Positions 8,326 to 16,451 of a stretch of DNA of 64,000 bases are shown here, piece after piece. The first letter of the stretch is position 1. Each line of letters starts with the position of its first letter. Both the position numbers and the translations under genes were made by a program. Source of the DNA: Nonomuraea maritima (lineage in GTDB: Bacteria > Actinomycetota > Actinomycetes > Streptosporangiales > Streptosporangiaceae); the NCBI RefSeq assembly GCF_900100395.1, contig NZ_FNFB01000018.1:86941-150940 (forward strand), read 5' to 3'. Under the pieces are notes generated by a model. The model searched no databases. It worked only from the letters and a program-made list of their open reading frames with translations, and was not told where the DNA came from.

Positions 8326-10425
8326 TCAAAGAGCCGGGCGCGTATCAGCGGGGTCCAGCGGAATCTCGTACACGGAGAAGGCCGCGTTCCGATACCGAAG
8401 CCGGGCAAAGACCTCCAGCTCCGGATTTATCCGGGTGAACAGCCATTTCACGCCATATTTCACGGCGAGCTCCCGGACGTTGTGCGCCGACGGCTCGCGG
8501 AACGCCGCGTCGTTCGCCGCCAACCGCGCCGGGTCCGCGTACGGCAGCGTCAGGTACGGCGTCCCGAACAGCCGCGCGCGCCCGAGGGTGCTCTCCGCGT
8601 ACGCCCAGCCCTCCACCAGCACCCGCCGCTGCGTGAACGCCGACACCCAGTAGTGCCTGCTGTCGCACTCGATCCAGCGAGGATGCAGGCAGTGCAGGTC
8701 GGTGGCCACCACGTCGCGGGGCGCGGAGTGCCTGCGCAGCCACCGCGCCGCCGCGAGAGCCCCCTTAGGGATCAGCCGCTCGCTGCGCTCCAGCGGCAGC
8801 ACGTGCCCGGCCACCTCCACGGCCGACGACGGCGCGGCGTACCCGGCGAGCAGCGCGACCGCCACCGCCACCGTGCCCCCGCGCCGCCACCTGGCGGCAA
8901 CCACCACCGCGACCAGGAGCGCCGCGAGCACCGCGTACGGCGCCACCACCCGCGGCAGCGGCCCGCCACCGATCCCGAACACGGGGACGAGCAGCGCGGC
9001 CCCCACCCCCAGGCCCACCGTTCCTGCCACGCGCGCCCACGACACCCGCGCCGCCGCGAGCACTCCGCACACGGCGGCGATCGACAGGTACGGGCGGGCC
9101 CCTTCGAGGAAGTAGAGCTGCGAACCCGCCGGATGCCCGAGCAGCAGCGCCGCGCCGACCCCCGCCGCGCCGATGCCGAGCACCAGCAGCATCGACGGCT
9201 CCAGCGCCCGTCGGCCGAGCCCCGCCACCCCGCCCCACACGCAGGCCAGACAGAACAGATGCACCCCCGCCAGCACGACGAGCGGCGCGAGCTCCGCGGT
9301 CGGTACGCCCGCCACCGCCCCCCACAGCTGCCGCACGGTCGCGAACGGCGCCACGACCGTGCCCTGCGACCCACCCGCGAACAGCACGCCCTGCGCGAAC
9401 ACCAGGAACCCCAGCGTGACCGCCGCCGCTCCCAGCCACGCACCGGGCAGCCGCCGCTCCACCAGCCCGCGTACCGCCACCACCAGCACCAGCCCGGCCA
9501 GCAGCAACGGCAGGTACGTCGCCTTGGCCCCGCTCAGCGCCGCCAGCAGCACGAGGAGCGCCACCCAGCCGCCCCGCGTCCGCTCCCCGAGCAGCAGCAC
9601 CACGGGGACGAACAGCAGCGCCCCGAACGTCTGCGTGGGGCTGGCCCACACCGTGAACATCGACCGCGTGCTGAACACGACGCCGTCCACCAGCACCGGC
9701 CCGAACAGGAAGTACGTCACCCCGGCCGCCGCCGCGCCCGCACCCCAGCTCCCGCCCAGCCGCCGTCCGAGCAGCACGACGAGCACCGCCGTCGCCGCCG
9801 CCATCGGCAGCGTGGACAGCCGGTAGACGAGCGTCTCGGGGGCGATCCCGGTCACCCGGCTGGTGGCGGCCATCTCGGCGTAGACGAACCAGTGGTACGG
9901 CAGCGGCTCGCCCAGTACCGACGGCAGCGTCGGCGGGACGTGCCGCCGCAGCTCGCCGACCAGCGCCAGGTGGTAGGGCATGTCCACGTACGCCCTGGCG
10001 ACCGGCACCCGGTAGAGGAACAGCGTGCTCCACACGACGAGGTAGCCGACGATCGCGGCGACCGTCCACGCGCACCACACCGGCATGCGGTCGCGGCCGG
10101 CGTCCCCCCGCCAGTGCCGCCGCAGCCCCGGCACGCAGGCGAACGCCGCCAGCACCGCGGCGGGCGGAACGAGCACGAGCATCGGCATCCCCGCAGCCCT
10201 GGCGGGGATGTAGGCGAGCACCTCGACCGCGTAGCCGAACGCGAGCCCCGCCGCGAGGCCGCCGGGCGCCCGTCCGCCGGTCAACGCCCGCCACAGCAGC
10301 GTCCCTGGCAGCATCACCCCGACCCCGAGGTAGGCCGCGAAGACGGCCAGGTCACGGGCCGTGACCCCGGTCGACAGGAAGGCGACGACGGCGACCGCGC
10401 AGACGACCCCCGCGGGCAACCTCAT
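8326..10425 (-). CDS. Large polytopic membrane protein, GT-C-like
   Basis: This 699-residue protein has about 12-14 hydrophobic helices and a soluble C-terminal domain of about 150 residues. The early extracytoplasmic loop AYVDMPYHLALVGELRRH, followed by PLPYHWFVY, resembles the acidic/His first loop of GT-C glycosyltransferases that use polyprenyl-phosphate sugars. I cannot name the family. The start ATG overlaps the LuxC-like stop (ATGA), making this the last gene of the ACP-SDR-ligase-LuxE-LuxC operon. It could therefore transfer the modified sugar, or modify the lipid-linked polymer, at the outer face of the membrane (inference). Confidence 0.82.
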   Translation of the reverse strand: MRLPAGVVCAVAVVAFLSTGVTARDLAVFAAYLGVGVMLPGTLLWRALTGGRAPGGLAAGLAFGYAVEVLAYIPARAAGMPMLVLVPPAAVLAAFACVPGLRRHWRGDAGRDRMPVWCAWTVAAIVGYLVVWSTLFLYRVPVARAYVDMPYHLALVGELRRHVPPTLPSVLGEPLPYHWFVYAEMAATSRVTGIAPETLVYRLSTLPMAAATAVLVVLLGRRLGGSWGAGAAAAGVTYFLFGPVLVDGVVFSTRSMFTVWASPTQTFGALLFVPVVLLLGERTRGGWVALLVLLAALSGAKATYLPLLLAGLVLVVAVRGLVERRLPGAWLGAAAVTLGFLVFAQGVLFAGGSQGTVVAPFATVRQLWGAVAGVPTAELAPLVVLAGVHLFCLACVWGGVAGLGRRALEPSMLLVLGIGAAGVGAALLLGHPAGSQLYFLEGARPYLSIAAVCGVLAAARVSWARVAGTVGLGVGAALLVPVFGIGGGPLPRVVAPYAVLAALLVAVVVAARWRRGGTVAVAVALLAGYAAPSSAVEVAGHVLPLERSERLIPKGALAAARWLRRHSAPRDVVATDLHCLHPRWIECDSRHYWVSAFTQRRVLVEGWAYAESTLGRARLFGTPYLTLPYADPARLAANDAAFREPSAHNVRELAVKYGVKWLFTRINPELEVFARLRYRNAAFSVYEIPLDPADTRPAL

Positions 10426-11750
10426 CGGACGACGGTCACCAACCGGGTGAACTCGGCCGGCAGGTCGACGCCGTCCCACACCCGGTGGAAGCTCAGCGCG
10501 CTGCCGACCGGCACCATGCGGTCGACGCCGCGCCCGGCGAGGCCGCGGGCGAGCTCCTCCAGCTCTTCGCGGCCGAAGCCGAAGTGGGTCATCGTCTGGT
10601 CGCGCCGCTCCACCAGCGGCGCGAGCTCGGCGAGCGTCGCCAGCCGGGCGTGCGCGAACGTCCCCGCGCCGAGCCAGCGCCGCGGGGCCGCCGCCGCTGC
10701 CGACAGGCGCACGTTCGCCAGCGCGTTGCCGCGGAACTCGACGCTCTCGGCCAGCCCGTCGGCGGCCAGCCCGTAGGTGGACACCCGCTTCTCCACGGCC
10801 ATCGCCGCGTCGACCCCCCACCCGCGCGCGGTCACCGCCCGCTCCACGTGGTCGGTGAAGTCGGCCCGCGCCGACTCGCAGTCGCGCTCGTCGCCGACCC
10901 AGAACACGGTGCGGGGCGAGGAGCAGGCGGCCTGGTCGAACCAGTAGGTGTCGTTGACGAAGCCCTCCGCGGTCGTCACCCGCGCCGGGCGCGGCGCGCA
11001 CAGCCACGCCGCCGCGCGTACGACCGCGAACGACGAGCGGTCGGGGAAGGTCAGCTCGCGCGCGTGCGGCGCGAGCGGGTGCCGCCTGATCTCGGTCACC
11101 GTACGGTCGCCGCCCCACACCACCCGCAGGTCGCAGGCCGCCGACAGGGCGGAGGTGACGGCGTCGGACCGCTCGTAGGAGACGATCGCCTGGGACGCGG
11201 CGACCACGGGATCGGCATCGCCGAGCGTCTCGCGCAGCGTCCGCACGATGACCTCGGACACCGCGCCGGAACGCGGCGACAGGCGGACGACGTTGCGGTT
11301 CCCCATCAGGGCGGACAGGGCCCAGGAGTAGACGAAGACGGTGTCGACGTTGGCGGGCGGGATGTGGAGGACGAGCCCGCGCGGGACGCGTACGTGCTCG
11401 CGGTCGAGGCTCTCGACGGTGCGGGCGAGCTCGCTGGGCCGCAGGAAGAACCCGAGCGAGCCGAGTTCGGGGTGGCGGCGGGCCAGCGCGGGCCGCAGCA
11501 GCCGCCGCCCGAACGCGGTCAGGAAGTCGCGTACGCGCTCGTCGCCGACCTCCAGCGAACCCCTGACCCGGCTGAGCAGCTCCGCGACCGGCACCCGGCC
11601 GTCGGCAGGGAACCTGACGTCGAGCATGGCGTCGTCGAGAAAGGCGCTGTCGTGCCTGGTGACGTCGTGCGTGGTCTTGCTGTGCGTGGTGTTGCTGTGC
11701 GTGGTGGCGTCCTGCCCGGTGGCGTCGTGCGTGGTGGCGTCGTGCGGCAT
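10422..11750 (-). CDS. LuxC-like acyl-CoA/acyl-protein reductase
   Basis: This 442-residue protein matches the LuxC fatty-acyl reductase family. It has RGLVLHIPPANVDTVFVYSW, GNRNVVRLSPRSG, and an ALDH-like active-site region with DQAACSSPR, whose C276 is the likely acyl-accepting thiol. LuxC reduces an activated acyl group to an aldehyde with NADPH, receiving it from a LuxE-type synthetase, which is the adjacent upstream gene (one-base TGATG overlap). No luciferase genes are nearby, so the aldehyde or acyl intermediate must serve another purpose. Oddly, the first 37 residues are a Thr/His/Asp-rich five-residue repeat encoded by a 15-base tandem repeat. Confidence 0.88.
   Translation of the reverse strand: MPHDATTHDATGQDATTHSNTTHSKTTHDVTRHDSAFLDDAMLDVRFPADGRVPVAELLSRVRGSLEVGDERVRDFLTAFGRRLLRPALARRHPELGSLGFFLRPSELARTVESLDREHVRVPRGLVLHIPPANVDTVFVYSWALSALMGNRNVVRLSPRSGAVSEVIVRTLRETLGDADPVVAASQAIVSYERSDAVTSALSAACDLRVVWGGDRTVTEIRRHPLAPHARELTFPDRSSFAVVRAAAWLCAPRPARVTTAEGFVNDTYWFDQAACSSPRTVFWVGDERDCESARADFTDHVERAVTARGWGVDAAMAVEKRVSTYGLAADGLAESVEFRGNALANVRLSAAAAAPRRWLGAGTFAHARLATLAELAPLVERRDQTMTHFGFGREELEELARGLAGRGVDRMVPVGSALSFHRVWDGVDLPAEFTRLVTVVR
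11640..11744 (-). repeat. Degenerate 15-bp tandem repeat coding the LuxC-like N-terminus
   Basis: Seven consecutive five-codon units of the type H-D/S-x-T-T (for example HDATT, HDATG, QDATT, HSNTT, HSKTT) make up residues 3-37 of the LuxC-like protein. At DNA level the unit is a 15-base GC-rich word with substitutions. The segment precedes the start of family homology, so copy number could vary without destroying the enzyme. Confidence 0.75.
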
Positions 11751-12787
11751 CAGCTCTGCCCCACTGTGTCACCGGCGGTGTCGCTGCAGCCGCGCGCCTC
11801 GGCGCGCGACAGCCTGCCGAGGACCTCGAACCGCTTGCCCGGCAGGCCGCCGTCGTCGACGCCGCGCACCACGCCGAGGTCCTCGGTCAGCAGGACGTGG
11901 CCCGGATAGGACGTCGGCAACGTGCTGACCACCTCGATCAGCCCGGGCACGCTCGTCGGGGCCTCCTGCCAGGTGTTGGGGTCGCGGATCACCACGTCGG
12001 CGAAGTCGGGGCAGTAGAGCCCGTCGCCGTCGGGGCCCTCGAGGAAGACGGTGCCGATCTGCTCGACCATGCCGTAGAAGTTGTGCACCCGGGTGAGCCC
12101 GCATTCGTCCGCGAGCCGCCGCCGGAACTCGGCGTTGCCGACCGCCTGGTCGGCCAGCCGTTTCCAGCCGCCCGAGTGGACGAGGACCCCGCGCGACAGG
12201 TCGGCCCCGAGGGCGCGCAGGTGCACCCAGACGAGGAATGTGAACCCGAACACCAGGAACCGCTCGTGCCCGTGGCGGGCGAGGAAGCCCTTGACCGCCT
12301 CGGCGTCGACCCGCCCCTGCTCGTCGAGGACGAACGTGTGGTCGCGGCCGAACGTCATCATGCCGAGCACGCCGGCTCCCCGCGCACTCAGCGTCGGGTC
12401 GCGCGTGACCGAGCGGCTGTCGACCACCAGCATCGGCAGCCGCCGCTCGCCCAGCACCTCGCGCAGCGTGGCGGCCAGCATGCGGGTCTGCGCGGCGGCC
12501 GCCGCCCGGTCGAGGTAGACGCGGCTCGGCCGCTGACCGGTCGTGCCGCTCGACGTCAGCACCCGGAACACCTGGTCCTCGGGGACGCTGCGCAGCTCGT
12601 GAGTCTTGAACAGCCGCACGGGCAGCCACGGCAGGTCGGCGACCCGCTCGTAGGGCGGCGCCGCGCCGACGGCGTCGAGAATCCGCCGGTACGGCAGGCA
12701 CGCCGCCCGGTGATGCTCGGTCAACTCCACCAGCTCGGGCAGCAGCACCGCCTCCTTCTCAGCCGCCGTGAGACGGAACACGCTCAC
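11750..12787 (-). CDS. LuxE-like acyl-protein synthetase
   Basis: The protein shows the AMP-forming adenylation P-loop LTSSGTTGQRPSRVYLD and the HNFYGMVEQIGTVF segment characteristic of LuxE / acyl-protein synthetase. LuxE activates a carboxylate as acyl-AMP and passes the acyl group to LuxC. I prefer the GTG at 12787 (345 residues), which has GGGGG six bases upstream. A TTG six bases earlier is also possible. The gene sits between a 75-base tandem repeat spacer and the LuxC-like gene. Together with the AMP ligase and ACP it implies handling of a specific acyl group rather than bulk fatty acids (inference). Confidence 0.88.
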   Translation of the reverse strand: MSVFRLTAAEKEAVLLPELVELTEHHRAACLPYRRILDAVGAAPPYERVADLPWLPVRLFKTHELRSVPEDQVFRVLTSSGTTGQRPSRVYLDRAAAAAQTRMLAATLREVLGERRLPMLVVDSRSVTRDPTLSARGAGVLGMMTFGRDHTFVLDEQGRVDAEAVKGFLARHGHERFLVFGFTFLVWVHLRALGADLSRGVLVHSGGWKRLADQAVGNAEFRRRLADECGLTRVHNFYGMVEQIGTVFLEGPDGDGLYCPDFADVVIRDPNTWQEAPTSVPGLIEVVSTLPTSYPGHVLLTEDLGVVRGVDDGGLPGKRFEVLGRLSRAEARGCSDTAGDTVGQS

Positions 12788-12810
12788 CTGCAACCCCCAC
12801 CACGCACCGG

Positions 12811-12960
12811 CCGCGCGCGCTCACATCGCCGCCGGCACTCGCCCTTCGCCACCTCGCGCCACGGTGGCGCGCCTGTGTACGCCGCCCGCGCGCGCTCACA
12901 TCGCCGCCGGTGCTCGCCCTTCGTCGTCTCGCGCCATGGTGTGGCGTCTGTGCACGCTGC
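12811..12960. repeat. Two tandem copies of a 75-bp sequence in the operon spacer
   Basis: Bases 12811-12885 and 12886-12960 align without gaps. By eye there are about 11 mismatches in 75 positions. The copies share CCGCGCGCGCTCACATCGCC at their starts. They lie in the 225-base non-coding gap between the AMP-ligase stop (13013) and the LuxE-like start (12787), the only sizeable gap in this operon. No coding function is convincing: the plus-strand frame through it is Arg/Ala-rich filler. Confidence 0.8.
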
Positions 12961-13012
12961 CCCGCCGTGGTCGGGTCGGTGCCCGGTCATGCCGCGGGCG
13001 TCCTTCGGTGGG

Positions 13013-14323
13013 TCATGTGAGGGACTCCAGGGCGCGATAGTCGATCTTGCCGGTGGACAGGAGCGGCAGGCGGTCGATGCTGCGTACGTCGAAGGCGCTC
13101 CAGTGCACCCGCAGCTCGGCCCCCAGCCGGCGGGCGAGGGCCGCGCGGTCGGCGGCGGCGAGCCCCTCCGTCCAGACCGTGACCCGGTCGTCGCCGCTGG
13201 TGGCCGCCGCGGGCTCGGCGTCGTGCAGCAGCCGCTCGATGTCGTCGAGGTTGACCCGGATGCCGAAGACCTTCGCGATCCGCCGCAGCCGGCCGGTGAT
13301 GGTGAGGAACCCCTCGGAGTCGAGCTCGCCGAGGTCGCCGGTGCGCAGCACCCCGCCCAGCTCGTCGCCCAGTGCAAGATCGGCGGCGGTGTGGGCGTAC
13401 CCCATCATCACGTTGGACCCGTGGTAGACGACCTCTCCGGCCTCGACGGAGAGCCGCCCGCCCGGCACGGTCACGCCGACGGAGCCCGGCTTGTCGGCGA
13501 GCCGGTCGGGCGGCAGGACGGCGATGCGGGCCGTGGCCTCGGTCTGCCCGTACATGACGTAGAAGCGGTCGGCCTGGGCGGCGAACTCCTTCACCAGCGC
13601 CTCGTCGAGCCGACCCCCGGCCTGGGTGAGGGTCGTGAGCGTCGGGTGGTTCGCGCGGTCGAAGCGCAGCCGTTGGAGCATCGTGTACTGGTAGGGGACC
13701 GCGGCCAGCGACGTGCAGGCATAGGCGTCGACGTCGTTCCAGAACGACCGCTGCAGCAGCGAGTCGTCGGTCAGCACCACGGCCGCCCCCGCGATCAGGT
13801 GGCTGTTGAGCACCGACAGGCCGTAGCTGTAGTGCATCGGCAGGCTCGTGGGCGAGACGACGCCCGGCCCGATCGACAGCGCCGAGGCGATGGCGGCGGC
13901 GTTGTCGAGCACGGCCCGGCGCGACAGGCGGACGAGCTTCGGGTCGCCCGTCGAGCCCGACGTGGCCAGCAGCAGCGCGAGGTCGGGATGCGGTGCCGGC
14001 CCGTCGGCGGGCCGGCGCAGCGGCCCGTCGGGCGCGTTCGCGAAACCGAGCAGCGCGGCCGGACGGAACCGCCGCGCGAGGTCGGCCAGCACGGCGCCCG
14101 GCAGCTCGGGGTCGAGCAGCGCGACCGGCCGCCCGGAGTGCCACGCGCCGAGGTAGCGCAGGACGGACACCAGGTCGTTGCGCATGCCGCAGAACAGCGG
14201 CCCAGGCGGCAGCGTGGCGAGTCGTTCCGCCACGTGCTCGATGCGATCGGTCAGGGCCTGCGCGGTGAGGTCGTCGGCGGTTCCTGCGGCGAAGACCCGG
14301 GCCTGCGGGTGCGGGAACATCAC
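13013..14323 (-). CDS. AMP-forming acyl ligase (ANL superfamily)
   Basis: This 436-residue protein has the ATP-binding motif LLLATSGSTGDPKLVRLS, the adenine motif MYGQTEA, the TGDLGELDSEGF hinge region, the RRIAKVFGIRVNLDDIE core, and the catalytic Lys in LLSTGKIDYR near the C-terminus. It is shorter than typical acyl-CoA synthetases (about 500-550 residues), as are stand-alone ligases that load carrier proteins. With an ACP gene two positions upstream, ACP loading is the likely role. The start is either the GTG at 14323 (GTGA overlap with the dehydrogenase) or the adjacent ATG at 14320. Confidence 0.9.
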   Translation of the reverse strand: MMFPHPQARVFAAGTADDLTAQALTDRIEHVAERLATLPPGPLFCGMRNDLVSVLRYLGAWHSGRPVALLDPELPGAVLADLARRFRPAALLGFANAPDGPLRRPADGPAPHPDLALLLATSGSTGDPKLVRLSRRAVLDNAAAIASALSIGPGVVSPTSLPMHYSYGLSVLNSHLIAGAAVVLTDDSLLQRSFWNDVDAYACTSLAAVPYQYTMLQRLRFDRANHPTLTTLTQAGGRLDEALVKEFAAQADRFYVMYGQTEATARIAVLPPDRLADKPGSVGVTVPGGRLSVEAGEVVYHGSNVMMGYAHTAADLALGDELGGVLRTGDLGELDSEGFLTITGRLRRIAKVFGIRVNLDDIERLLHDAEPAAATSGDDRVTVWTEGLAAADRAALARRLGAELRVHWSAFDVRSIDRLPLLSTGKIDYRALESLT

Positions 14324-15078
14324 AGGACCAGCCCGCCGTCGACGCCGAGGACCTGCCCCGTGACGAACGCCGCCGCGGGCGACAGCAGGAACGCGACCGC
14401 GTGGGCCACGTCGTCGGGCCGGCCGAGGCGGCCGAGCGGGGTGGCCGCCACGGTGGCGGCGCGCGACTGGTCGTCGAGTGTGGTGAGCATGCGGGTCTCG
14501 ATGTAGCCGGGGGCCACGGCGTTGACCCGGACGCCCGTGGGCCCGAGTTCTTTGGCCGCGGCCCGGGTGAGGCCGATGACGGAGGCCTTGGTCGCCGAGT
14601 AGACCGCCTGGCCGGCGCCTCCGGCGCGGCCCATGACGGAGGAGACGAGCACCACGGCGGGGGACGAACCCCGGCGCAGCAGCCGGAGCGCGCCCTGGAG
14701 CGTGTGGACCGCCCCCATGGCGTTGACCTCGAAGAGCCGGGTGACGGCGGCGTGGCCGGTCATGCCGAGCAGCCCGGCCTCGTGCACCCCGGCGTTGACC
14801 ACGAGGGCGTCGAGCCTGCCGTGCCGCTGGAAGACCTGCCGCATCATGGCGGAGACCTGCGCGGGGTCGGCCACGTCACCGTGGACGGAGTCGGCCGGGC
14901 AGCCGCTGAGGGCGGCCGTCTCGGCGGCGGCCTTCGCGGCGCGCTCCTCGTCGCGGCCGTGGATCACGACCGTGTGGCCGGACGCGGCCAGCGTCTCGGC
15001 GACGGCCCGGCCGATGCCGGTCGTCGAGCCCGTGACGAGCGCGATCCGGGGGTCAGAGCGCGGTGGCGCCGATGCCAT
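14320..15078 (-). CDS. Short-chain dehydrogenase/reductase, FabG-like
   Basis: This 252-residue protein is a classical SDR with NADP-binding VTGSTTGIGRA near residues 15-25, the NAG motif, the active-site Ser in VLVSSVMG, and the catalytic YSATK pair. The C-terminal half (VNAVAPGYIETRM, VLGVDGG) is typical of 3-oxoacyl-ACP reductases. Its start lies 26 bases inside the acyl-carrier-protein gene. In this context reduction of a short 3-oxoacyl-ACP to a 3-hydroxyacyl group is a reasonable guess. Sugar or aldehyde reduction is also possible. Confidence 0.9.
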   Translation of the reverse strand: MASAPPRSDPRIALVTGSTTGIGRAVAETLAASGHTVVIHGRDEERAAKAAAETAALSGCPADSVHGDVADPAQVSAMMRQVFQRHGRLDALVVNAGVHEAGLLGMTGHAAVTRLFEVNAMGAVHTLQGALRLLRRGSSPAVVLVSSVMGRAGGAGQAVYSATKASVIGLTRAAAKELGPTGVRVNAVAPGYIETRMLTTLDDQSRAATVAATPLGRLGRPDDVAHAVAFLLSPAAAFVTGQVLGVDGGLVL

Positions 15079-15301
15079 GCTTCTCCAGCAGCTCGGCCGC
15101 CTTGGCGAACGAGGCCATGTCGATCATCTCGTCGGTGTCGATCATCACGGAGAACTCGTCCTCCATGGCCGCGATCAGCGCCATGTGGGCCAAGGAGTCC
15201 CACTGCGGGACGGCTCGATATTCCAGCCCGTCGACGTCGGCGTCGGCGGGAAGGTTGAGCGCCATGCGGAAGACGGCCCGCAGGCGATCGAGATGATTCA
15301 T
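15053..15301 (-). CDS. Acyl carrier protein
   Basis: This small acidic protein (82 residues from the ATG at 15301) has the phosphopantetheine attachment motif WDSLAHM with the modified Ser at residue 36. It also has the typical C-terminal MIDMASFAKAAELL helix. A GTG six bases upstream could also start it. It is the first gene of the minus-strand operon and overlaps the dehydrogenase start by 26 bases. Being dedicated to this operon, it presumably carries the acyl group activated by the neighbouring AMP ligase rather than serving general fatty-acid synthesis. Confidence 0.9.
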   Translation of the reverse strand: MNHLDRLRAVFRMALNLPADADVDGLEYRAVPQWDSLAHMALIAAMEDEFSVMIDTDEMIDMASFAKAAELLEKHGIGATAL

Positions 15302-15461
15302 GATCACTCACTCTCTGTGCTCGGACCACGTCGAAGTGTAGCGGCATTCGACCGAGAGGAGAAACCAAGCACCCGTCCTGAGTAATGGAACCGTATAAAG
15401 ATGCGTGCCCCGCGTTGGCGACTGAGAACGTCGGCAACGACACGGCCGCCGTACGGGGGGA
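15302..15461. promoter_or_regulatory. Divergent promoter region between the acyl operon and the transferase operon
   Basis: These 160 bases separate the minus-strand ACP start from the plus-strand start at 15462 and must hold both promoters. The only AT-rich stretch is around 15381-15401. It includes TATAAA at 15394-15399, a possible -10 for the plus strand, but no matching -35 is evident. A GGGGGGA lies immediately before the plus-strand ATG. Confidence 0.35.
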
Positions 15462-16451
15462 ATGATGGACGAATCCAATCACTGGTACGGGCACTCCCAC
15501 ATACTCGGAAGATATTGCGATATCCCGGACGAAACGCCTCGGCGCATCCAGGGTTACCTCCAGCACGGGTGGAACTACCTGCACGGATTCCCCCCGAACG
15601 ACCAGTGGTGCTGCCCCGGCTATCCCCGTTTCATCTGGTCGGACGTGCTGCGCCGCCGCGGCTGGTCGATGGGCCGCCGGGGCCACTACCTGATCGGCGC
15701 CCCCTGGATCTATCTGCTCGAACTGGAGCCGGAGTTGGGCGTCCGTCCAGAGCGCAAGGGCACGATCTGGTATCCCTTCCACGGCTGGGAGAAATCCTCC
15801 GTAAGCGGGGATCACGGGCGACTCGCCGACGAAATCCGAGATGTCGAGAATGGCCCGGTGACGGTCTGCCTGTATTGGCTGGAATTCGCGAACCCGGACA
15901 TTCGGCAGGCGTACAAGTCGCGGGGTTTTCGCGTCATCTGCCACGGCGACCGCGGATCGCGCTGGGACGGCAAGGGCCGCGACTTCCTCCGCAAGCAGCT
16001 CGTCGAGCTGCGGCGGCACCGCAGGGTGGCCTCCAATCGGCTCGGCAGCGCCCTGTTCTACGGCGCGTCGGTGGGCTGCGACGTGGCCGTGTACGGAGAC
16101 CCGATGCAGTTCGAGGACGAACGCCCCGAGTACGGCGGCACCGAGCGCCGCAAGCGGCTGTGGCCCGAGCTGCACGGCACGAGCGTCGATCCCGGGCTGG
16201 CGGCCGAGATCACGCGGCGCGAGCTGGGATTCGAGTATCAGGCGACACCGGAGGAGCTACGGCGAATGTTCGGATGGAGACGGGCGCGGGCGGCGGCGAC
16301 GCCGTCCGGCTCGGGGACGGCGCTCGCGAGACGCCAGGACAGGGCCGCCCGCCGCGACCCCGCGGACCCGCAGCCGCGCGAGCGGCGCGGCGACCGGGCG
16401 CCCAGAGCGGCATCCGTACGGCAGGGCCAGCCACGCGGAGTGCGGCCGTGA
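15462..16451 (+). CDS. Unrecognised protein, possible nonulosonate/glycosyl transferase
   Basis: I do not recognise this 329-residue protein with certainty. It is rich in Trp/Tyr/His: YLQHGWNYLHGF at the start, RGHYLIGAPWIYLLELE, GTIWYPFHGWEKSSV, VTVCLYWLEF, then RVICHG. A glycine-rich segment NRLGSALFYGASVGCDVAVYG follows near residue 195. The last feature (Ser-x-Gly...G-x-x-V-x-x-Y-G) recalls the second nucleotide-binding half of GT-B sialyl- or polysialyltransferases, but this is only pattern similarity. The last 50 residues are an Arg/Pro-rich tail. There are no membrane segments. It overlaps the next gene by GTGA and is encoded beside CMP-pseudaminate genes, so a CMP-sugar transferase role is worth testing. 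Confidence 0.7.
   Translation: MMDESNHWYGHSHILGRYCDIPDETPRRIQGYLQHGWNYLHGFPPNDQWCCPGYPRFIWSDVLRRRGWSMGRRGHYLIGAPWIYLLELEPELGVRPERKGTIWYPFHGWEKSSVSGDHGRLADEIRDVENGPVTVCLYWLEFANPDIRQAYKSRGFRVICHGDRGSRWDGKGRDFLRKQLVELRRHRRVASNRLGSALFYGASVGCDVAVYGDPMQFEDERPEYGGTERRKRLWPELHGTSVDPGLAAEITRRELGFEYQATPEELRRMFGWRRARAAATPSGSGTALARRQDRAARRDPADPQPRERRGDRAPRAASVRQGQPRGVRP

Noticed and set aside
8326..11772. One 1148-residue minus-strand protein spanning the LuxC and membrane-protein genes
   Set aside because: The upstream part is Arg/Ala-rich out-of-frame reading of luxC. The real membrane protein starts at 10425 with an ATGA overlap.
10422..12787. LuxC and LuxE homologues as a bioluminescence system
   Set aside because: No luciferase (luxA/luxB-like) gene is in the operon or window, and the neighbours are ACP, ligase and surface-glycan genes.
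12811..12960. CRISPR-like array
   Set aside because: Only two adjacent copies without unique spacers, and no cas genes. The arrays at 46269-46401 and 54051-54252 were rejected for the same reason.
12768..13040. Plus-strand 90-residue frame through the 75-bp repeats
   Set aside because: Arg/Ala-rich, no ribosome site, and it is simply the repeat read as protein.
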